NCBI GenBank assembly: GCA_017853285.1 | Contig: JAFMJU010000270.1 | Location: 1-5,654 of the forward strand | Direction of reading: 5' to 3' | DNA length: 5,654 bases | From: Gemmataceae bacterium | GTDB lineage: Bacteria > Planctomycetota > Planctomycetia > Gemmatales > Gemmataceae | Shown: positions 1 to 3,171 of the stretch, piece after piece | How positions within the stretch are numbered: the first letter of the stretch is position 1 | How the letters are laid out: every line of letters starts with the position of its first letter | Made by a program: the position numbers and the translations under genes | The notes under the pieces: generated by a model | Told to the model about the DNA's origin: nothing | The model's database searches: none | The model's input: the letters and a program-made list of their open reading frames with translations, nothing else

Positions 1-158
1 AATTTGCCCCCGGCCAAGGTGATCGAGTCTCCATGCCGGCAGGAAAAAGTGAGATCGTGCTGCGCCTGGAGCAGCCGAAATCTGCCGGGAAAATACCATT
101 TGCCCTGAGGCTTCAAGGGCCCCAAGGCATGGTGGTGGGTTATTCCACAATTCGTTAG
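1..158 (+). CDS. C-terminal fragment of unidentified protein, possibly with a beta-sandwich (Ig-like) end
   Basis: The frame with codons starting at position 3 is open from the left edge to a TAG at 156-158, giving the last 51 residues of a protein that begins outside the window. The fragment reads GDRVSMPAGKSEIVLRL, then a turn with Pro and Gly, then IPFALRLQG, ending VVGYSTIR. Alternating hydrophobic strands around a 'PAG.SE..L.L' turn resemble the Ig-like beta-sandwich ends of secreted planctomycete proteins (motif resemblance only). It converges with the lipoprotein gene at 207. Codon use looks like real coding sequence, and the opposite strand offers no better gene here. The function of the whole protein cannot be read from this fragment, and an enzyme with a beta-rich tail is equally possible. 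Confidence 0.6.
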   Translation, partial: FAPGQGDRVSMPAGKSEIVLRLEQPKSAGKIPFALRLQGPQGMVVGYSTIR

Positions 159-160
159 GT

Positions 161-182
161 CGTGCCGGCTATGGCCGGCGCG
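161..182. terminator. GC-rich hairpin between convergent genes, possible bidirectional terminator
   Basis: GCCGGC at 164-169 and GCCGGC at 174-179 are self-complementary arms around a TATG loop. The stem extends outward by a T-G wobble and two G-C pairs to 161-182, giving about 9 bp. It starts three bases after the stop at 158 and ends 24 bases before the stop of the opposing gene at 207. Position fits a shared terminator, but neither strand has a T-run after the stem, so it is not a classical intrinsic terminator. A second smaller stem (TACCC 184-188 with GGGTA 194-198) follows directly. Confidence 0.35.
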
Positions 183-206
183 ATACCCTGCGGGGGTAGG
201 TACCGA

Positions 207-422
207 CTACTGGATGCCGCCGTCGATGCGGTCAGGCGTCAAATGGGACGGATGGTCCAGGAACCAGATCCGTTTCCATTCTTCCTTTGCCTGGCGCAGG
301 TCTTCCGACTGGTTCAGCAAGGCCTTCACCCGCTCGCCGGGGTCGGAGGGATAGGCGTTGATAAGGCAGCCGGTGCTGCTGATTGCCAGAAGGCCAGCCA
401 GACCCAGTAGGATTCGCGCCAT
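207..422 (-). CDS. Small predicted lipoprotein, conserved planctomycete-type hypothetical
   Basis: This 71-residue protein starts at ATG 420-422. Residues 2-18 form a short signal peptide (ARILLGLAGLLAISSTG) followed by Cys19, so signal peptidase II cleavage would leave a 53-residue lipid-anchored protein. The -3 residue is Ser rather than the usual Leu, a mild departure from the lipobox. The mature part is charged and probably helical (ERVKALLNQSEDLRQAKEEW), then ends in an aromatic motif WFLDHPSHLTPDRIDGGIQ. I recall similar small proteins with a SEDLR...EW...W/F-x-D-x-PSHLT...GGI ending in many planctomycetes, none with a known role. The start is set by GGAG at 431-434, 8 nt upstream of the ATG; an in-frame TTG at 438-440 has no such site and would put charged residues before the signal. 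It lies 147 nt downstream of the HU gene on the same strand, and co-transcription is uncertain. Confidence 0.8.
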   Translation of the reverse strand: MARILLGLAGLLAISSTGCLINAYPSDPGERVKALLNQSEDLRQAKEEWKRIWFLDHPSHLTPDRIDGGIQ

Positions 423-430
423 GGTCCACA

Positions 431-434
431 CTCC
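431..434 (-). promoter_or_regulatory. Shine-Dalgarno of the lipoprotein gene
   Basis: GGAG on the minus strand lies 8 nt upstream of the ATG at 420-422. It favours that start over the in-frame TTG 18 nt further upstream and agrees with the signal peptide beginning at Met-Ala-Arg. Confidence 0.55.
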
Positions 435-569
435 GCGCAAGCTGATCTCAATGGGGCGAAGCAGTTAAACAGCATGCCCTCTCTGCGGGATGTATCGGTT
501 GGACCGGGAAAAAGACTTGAGTTGGGTGACCGAATTTTCGGAAAAATCCGTCGAAACCGCCAAAGCCTA

Positions 570-935
570 TCAGATTGCAGTAGCCGGCTTAGGCTGCTGG
601 GCAACTTGGGGGCTTTGGGTTGCCTGGCTTTGGGCCTGGGCTGCCATTTTCAAATGCACCAGCCTCTGGACGCGCTCTTCCATTTCCTTGCCCGGTTTGA
701 AGGTCACCACCAGCTTGGGAGGAACATCCACCTGCTGGCCGGTGCGGGGATTACGGGCCCGGCGGGCGCGCCGCTCTTTCACCTCGAAAACACCGAAGTT
801 TCGGAGCTCGATCCGCTTGGTTTCCAGCAGGGTGTCGATGATGGCGTCAAAGGTGAGCTGAACGATTTCCTTGGTCTTGAGCTGAGGCTGCCCGAGACGG
901 TCGGCGATCTGTTTGACGATTTCCTTCTTGGTCAT
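570..935 (-). CDS. HU/IHF family DNA-binding protein with Gln/Ala/Pro-rich C-terminal tail
   Basis: This 121-residue nucleoid protein would bind and bend DNA as a dimer, compacting the chromosome and assisting replication or recombination complexes (family knowledge). Residues 1-45 form the helical dimerisation part, beginning MTKKEIVKQIADRLG. The family hallmarks are visible: RNFGVFEV at 45-52 and the DNA-intercalating beta-arm around R61-N62-P63-x-T65-G66, followed by VPPKLVVTFKPGKEMEERV (71-89). The core ends near residue 95, the usual length of HU/IHF. The remaining ~25 residues are rich in Gln, Ala, Ser and Pro with almost no charge, unlike the Lys-rich tails of some bacterial HU proteins. 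The ATG at 933-935 has AGGAGG 7 nt upstream. HU and IHF subunits cannot be told apart here, so no symbol is given. The long gaps on both sides suggest its own transcription unit. Confidence 0.93.
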   Translation of the reverse strand: MTKKEIVKQIADRLGQPQLKTKEIVQLTFDAIIDTLLETKRIELRNFGVFEVKERRARRARNPRTGQQVDVPPKLVVTFKPGKEMEERVQRLVHLKMAAQAQSQATQSPQVAQQPKPATAI

Positions 936-942
936 TTGGACG

Positions 943-948
943 CCTCCT
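943..948 (-). promoter_or_regulatory. Strong Shine-Dalgarno of the HU-family gene
   Basis: A perfect AGGAGG on the minus strand sits 7 nt upstream of the ATG at 933-935. It is the strongest ribosome-binding site in the window, which fits an abundant nucleoid protein. Confidence 0.8.
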
Positions 949-982
949 GGGAGGGACGGAAAGGAATCCCGCTCCCCGAAGC

Positions 983-1011
983 AGACTAAGGCGATTTTTC
1001 CGGATTGTCAA
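983..1011 (-). promoter_or_regulatory. Candidate sigma70-type promoter of the HU-family gene
   Basis: On the minus strand, TTGACA (1006-1011) is a perfect -35 consensus. It is followed by a 17-nt spacer and TAGTCT (983-988), a weak -10 with 3 of 6 consensus bases including the outer T, A and T. Transcription would begin near 976, leaving about 40 nt of leader that contains the AGGAGG. Geometry and position are good, but the weak -10 and unknown sigma preferences of this organism keep this tentative. Confidence 0.45.
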
Positions 1012-1053
1012 GTAGCCGGCTGGGTTCCCCGTCGGATCGGGTTCGTGCGGAAG

Positions 1054-1078
1054 GTCAAAATTGTCTTGACTTTATGAC
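1054..1078. repeat. Cluster of GTCA/TGAC half-sites upstream of the HU promoter
   Basis: GTCAA (1054-1058) and TTGAC (1066-1070) form an inverted repeat with a 7-nt centre. A further TGAC at 1075-1078 repeats the second half-site 8 nt on. The cluster lies about 45-65 nt upstream of the candidate -35 for the HU gene, where an activator or repressor could bind. Short AT-richer motifs like these can occur by chance. Confidence 0.25.
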
Positions 1079-1093
1079 TAGGGGTTGGCAGCG

Positions 1094-1108
1094 GGCGCTT
1101 CCCGCGCC
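1094..1108 (-). terminator. Short GC hairpin downstream of the AsmA-like gene
   Basis: GGCGC (1094-1098) and GCGCC (1104-1108) pair around a 5-nt loop. An alternative pairing uses GCGGG (1091-1095) with CCCGC (1101-1105). It lies about 30 nt past the stop of the AsmA-like gene. A weaker stem, GCCAC (1122-1126) with GTGGC (1134-1138), overlaps the stop codon itself. No T-run follows either stem, so termination activity is a guess from position. Confidence 0.25.
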
Positions 1109-1137
1109 GGATCGGGGATTGGCCACTTGACTGGTGG

Positions 1138-2343
1138 CTATTTGGCCTTGAAAACGGGTTCGAAACGCACCCTGCCCCTGTCGGTTTTCACCACCCAGTG
1201 AACCTGGGGCCCGCCTCGAATGCCGGCTTCGCCTGTGCCCTGGATATCCACTTTGGGCAAGGGGCCGGTGAGCGTGAACGCCATGGCCAGTTGGCCGGAA
1301 GCGGTTCCACGCAGCAGGGTGGCCATTCGGGTCAACCCGCCGGCACCCTTGGCCCAAGGTTGGCCCACCAAATCCGCCAGGCGCAGGCCCTCTCCCATTA
1401 CCCGGAAAGTCAACTCCGGAAAGGGTTTGTCAAAATCGAGAAGGCTTTCGGGTAGCGCCAGTTTGCCACCCCACACACGGCCCTGCAGGTCGGTCAACCG
1501 CACCAGTCGCCCATCCACCTCGGCACGTCCGGAAACCCCGGTCGCCTGGATGCCGGCAATGGGGACCTGAATATCCAATTCCTTCCCATCCAAAACCAGA
1601 TGATGGTGCGTCCGGCCGGGGGTGATGTCCAGGTCCAACTTGGCCTGCCCGGTTCCCCGCAATTCAACCTGGTCCCAAACTTCCCTTGGGATGAATGGAA
1701 TCTCAAGCAAATGGGTCGGTGTGAGGCGCGCATCCTCAGAAGCGAGTGTCAGCCGAAGTCGGGCGGGGCTTCCCTCCATGGTTCCCCGGACAGACCAGGT
1801 GCCGTACCGTTCATCGGTGAAACGGGTCTCAAGGGTATGCCCATGGGGGGTCGGTTCAAGCAGGCACGAGCGGCCCTTGACATGAAATGGCGCGCGCCCG
1901 GCTTGGGCCAGAACCAGTTCCCAATCATCCAGCCTGATTTTCGGTCGGTGTGTGGTTTTCGCTTCCACCTGGGGCAGGAATGTCAGCAGCTTGCCGCCCT
2001 GGTCAAAATCCAACCGCAGCCTGAAACGCTCACAGGCGATGGATTCAGGGCTGGCCGGATGCAGGAGGGCTCCCAGAATGCCGCTCTCCACCCGTAGCTT
2101 GCCGGCGGTGAACAAGAACGGGTGGGTTGCGGGGGCGCGCGTGCAACGCACCTCCAAGTTGTGCAGATGCATGCCTTCCAGCAGACCGTGGGGAACCGCC
2201 TGCCGCGTTTGCACCCGCACATCCAGGTTTTTCTCCACCAACCGCAGCGCGACCCGCCGCATCAGGGGTGGGCGGACCATCGCGACAGTCACGCCAAAGG
2301 CGGCCAAAAAAAGCAGCAGGGCGCGAAGCGATCTGTTTGGCAT
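1138..2343 (-). CDS. AsmA/TamB-like membrane-anchored protein
   Basis: This 401-residue protein starts at ATG 2341-2343 with GGAG (2349-2352) 5 nt upstream. Residues 6-23 form one hydrophobic helix after a basic MPNRSLR start, with no signal-peptidase or lipobox motif, so the protein is probably anchored to the inner membrane with the rest in the periplasm. The remainder is beta-rich with alternating hydrophobic residues. The C-terminal third carries the pattern of AsmA C-terminal regions: V270-SGRAEVDGRLVRLTDLQG then RVWGGKLAL (to ~297), LTFRVMGEGLRLADL (311-325) and a G-x-L-x-x-x-F-x-L-x-G strand (~346-360). Relatives include AsmA, YhdP and TamB, long beta-groove proteins implicated in lipid transport to, or homeostasis of, the outer membrane. 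At 401 residues it is short for them. It is divergent from the hydrolase gene at 2470 and 202 nt upstream of the HU gene. Family assignment is by residue pattern only; the exact role is unknown. Confidence 0.68.
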   Translation of the reverse strand: MPNRSLRALLLFLAAFGVTVAMVRPPLMRRVALRLVEKNLDVRVQTRQAVPHGLLEGMHLHNLEVRCTRAPATHPFLFTAGKLRVESGILGALLHPASPESIACERFRLRLDFDQGGKLLTFLPQVEAKTTHRPKIRLDDWELVLAQAGRAPFHVKGRSCLLEPTPHGHTLETRFTDERYGTWSVRGTMEGSPARLRLTLASEDARLTPTHLLEIPFIPREVWDQVELRGTGQAKLDLDITPGRTHHHLVLDGKELDIQVPIAGIQATGVSGRAEVDGRLVRLTDLQGRVWGGKLALPESLLDFDKPFPELTFRVMGEGLRLADLVGQPWAKGAGGLTRMATLLRGTASGQLAMAFTLTGPLPKVDIQGTGEAGIRGGPQVHWVVKTDRGRVRFEPVFKAK

Positions 2344-2374
2344 TCGCTCTCCGGCGCTCCCGCCCTTTGGACCC

Positions 2375-2404
2375 TTGAACCTGTTTGGTTGATTACCCTA
2401 CAAA
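2375..2404 (+). promoter_or_regulatory. Candidate promoter of the UPF0173 hydrolase gene
   Basis: TTGAAC (2375-2380) is followed by an 18-nt spacer and TACAAA (2399-2404); each hexamer matches 4 of 6 consensus bases. Transcription would start near 2411, some 60 nt before the ATG. It lies in the 126-nt divergent spacer, the only place a dedicated promoter for this gene could sit outside the neighbouring coding region. I saw no comparable site for the opposite gene. Confidence 0.33.
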
Positions 2405-2455
2405 GAAGCGGTCGGCAGGCCTACCCACCTCAACATACCCGGCCCGAAACCATTC

Positions 2456-2460
2456 AGGAG
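2456..2460 (+). promoter_or_regulatory. Shine-Dalgarno fixing the hydrolase start
   Basis: AGGAG lies 9 nt upstream of the ATG at 2470-2472. The same reading frame stays open upstream to 2122, but that extension runs antisense through the AsmA-like gene and has no such site, so this motif decides the start. Confidence 0.7.
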
Positions 2461-2469
2461 AACAAAACC

Positions 2470-3156
2470 ATGGCGACCCGTTTGCGTTGGCTGGGCCATT
2501 CGGCCCTGTGGATTGAAACCGACGGTGCCAGGCTGTTGATAGACCCCTTTTTAACCCACAATCCCGTGGCGGCCGAAAAGGCCGAGGCGCTGAGCCCCGA
2601 ATTCATCCTGGTCACCCACGGTCACTTCGACCATGTGGGTGATACCGTGGCAATCGCCACCCGAACGGGGGCCACCGTCATCGCCAACTACGAGATTGCG
2701 GAGTGGTTGGGCAAGCAAGGGGTCAAGACCCATGGCATGCAACCCGGCGGCACTTTCCGTTTTTCCTTCGGTGCGGTGAAGCTCACCCAGGCCATCCATG
2801 GCAGTGCCCTTCCGGATGGTTCCAACGGCGGCATCGCCTGCGGCATCCATCTCTTCCTGAACGACGGGATGAAGGTCTATCATGCCGGCGACACCGCGCT
2901 GTTCGGGGACATGCGCCTGATCGGCGAGGAGGGCATCGACCTGGCCTGCCTGCCTATTGGTGACAATTTCACGATGGGGCCGGACGACTCCATTCGCGCC
3001 ATCAACCTCTTGGCACCCGTCAAGGCGATGCCCATCCACTACAACACCTTCGACCTGATCAACCAGGATGCGGCCAAATGGGCCGGGAAGGTGCGGGAGA
3101 AAACCAAAGCGCTGCCCCTCACACCCCAAGTGGGCGAATGGGTGGCATGGTCCTGA
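2470..3156 (+). CDS. UPF0173 family metal-dependent hydrolase (metallo-beta-lactamase fold)
   Basis: This 228-residue protein matches the usual length of the UPF0173/YtkL-like family, cytoplasmic metallo-beta-lactamase-fold hydrolases whose substrates are mostly unknown. It opens MATRLRWLGHSALWIET, typical of the family (Gly9-His10-Ser11), then LLIDPFLTHNP (22-32). Metal ligands are visible: H50-x-H52-x-D54-H55 in VTHGHFDHVGD, H110 in QAIHGS, D141 in YHAGDT and H190 in PIHYNTF. All expected ligand positions are intact, so it should be active with two metals, probably zinc. There is no signal peptide or membrane segment. The gene stands alone on the plus strand, divergent from the AsmA-like gene and convergent with the LRR gene, with only 15 nt between the two stop codons. 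Context gives no clue to substrate. Confidence 0.93.
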   Translation: MATRLRWLGHSALWIETDGARLLIDPFLTHNPVAAEKAEALSPEFILVTHGHFDHVGDTVAIATRTGATVIANYEIAEWLGKQGVKTHGMQPGGTFRFSFGAVKLTQAIHGSALPDGSNGGIACGIHLFLNDGMKVYHAGDTALFGDMRLIGEEGIDLACLPIGDNFTMGPDDSIRAINLLAPVKAMPIHYNTFDLINQDAAKWAGKVREKTKALPLTPQVGEWVAWS

Positions 3157-3171
3157 ACCCGTGGGCGAGTC

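Noticed and set aside
530..550. Small overlapping palindromes (CCGAATTTTCGG and CGGAAAAATCCG) as a terminator after the HU gene
   Set aside because: Stems are only 4-5 bp with AT-rich loops, and no T-run directly follows them on the minus strand, so they are too weak to call.
423..569. Promoter for the lipoprotein gene in the spacer after HU
   Set aside because: No pair of -35 and -10 hexamers with proper spacing stood out; the gene may be read from the HU promoter or from a promoter I cannot recognise.
474..989. Plus-strand open frame of 171 codons over the HU gene
   Set aside because: The minus-strand HU protein carries clear family motifs and a strong ribosome-binding site; the plus-strand frame is its antisense shadow.
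1600..2097. Plus-strand open frame of 165 codons inside the AsmA-like gene
   Set aside because: It is antisense to a longer minus-strand frame with a membrane helix and family-like pattern, and it shows no motif of its own.
2122..2469. In-frame upstream extension of the hydrolase, giving a 344-residue protein
   Set aside because: The extension is antisense to the AsmA-like gene, has no family resemblance, and the 2470 ATG has AGGAG upstream and gives the normal UPF0173 start and length.
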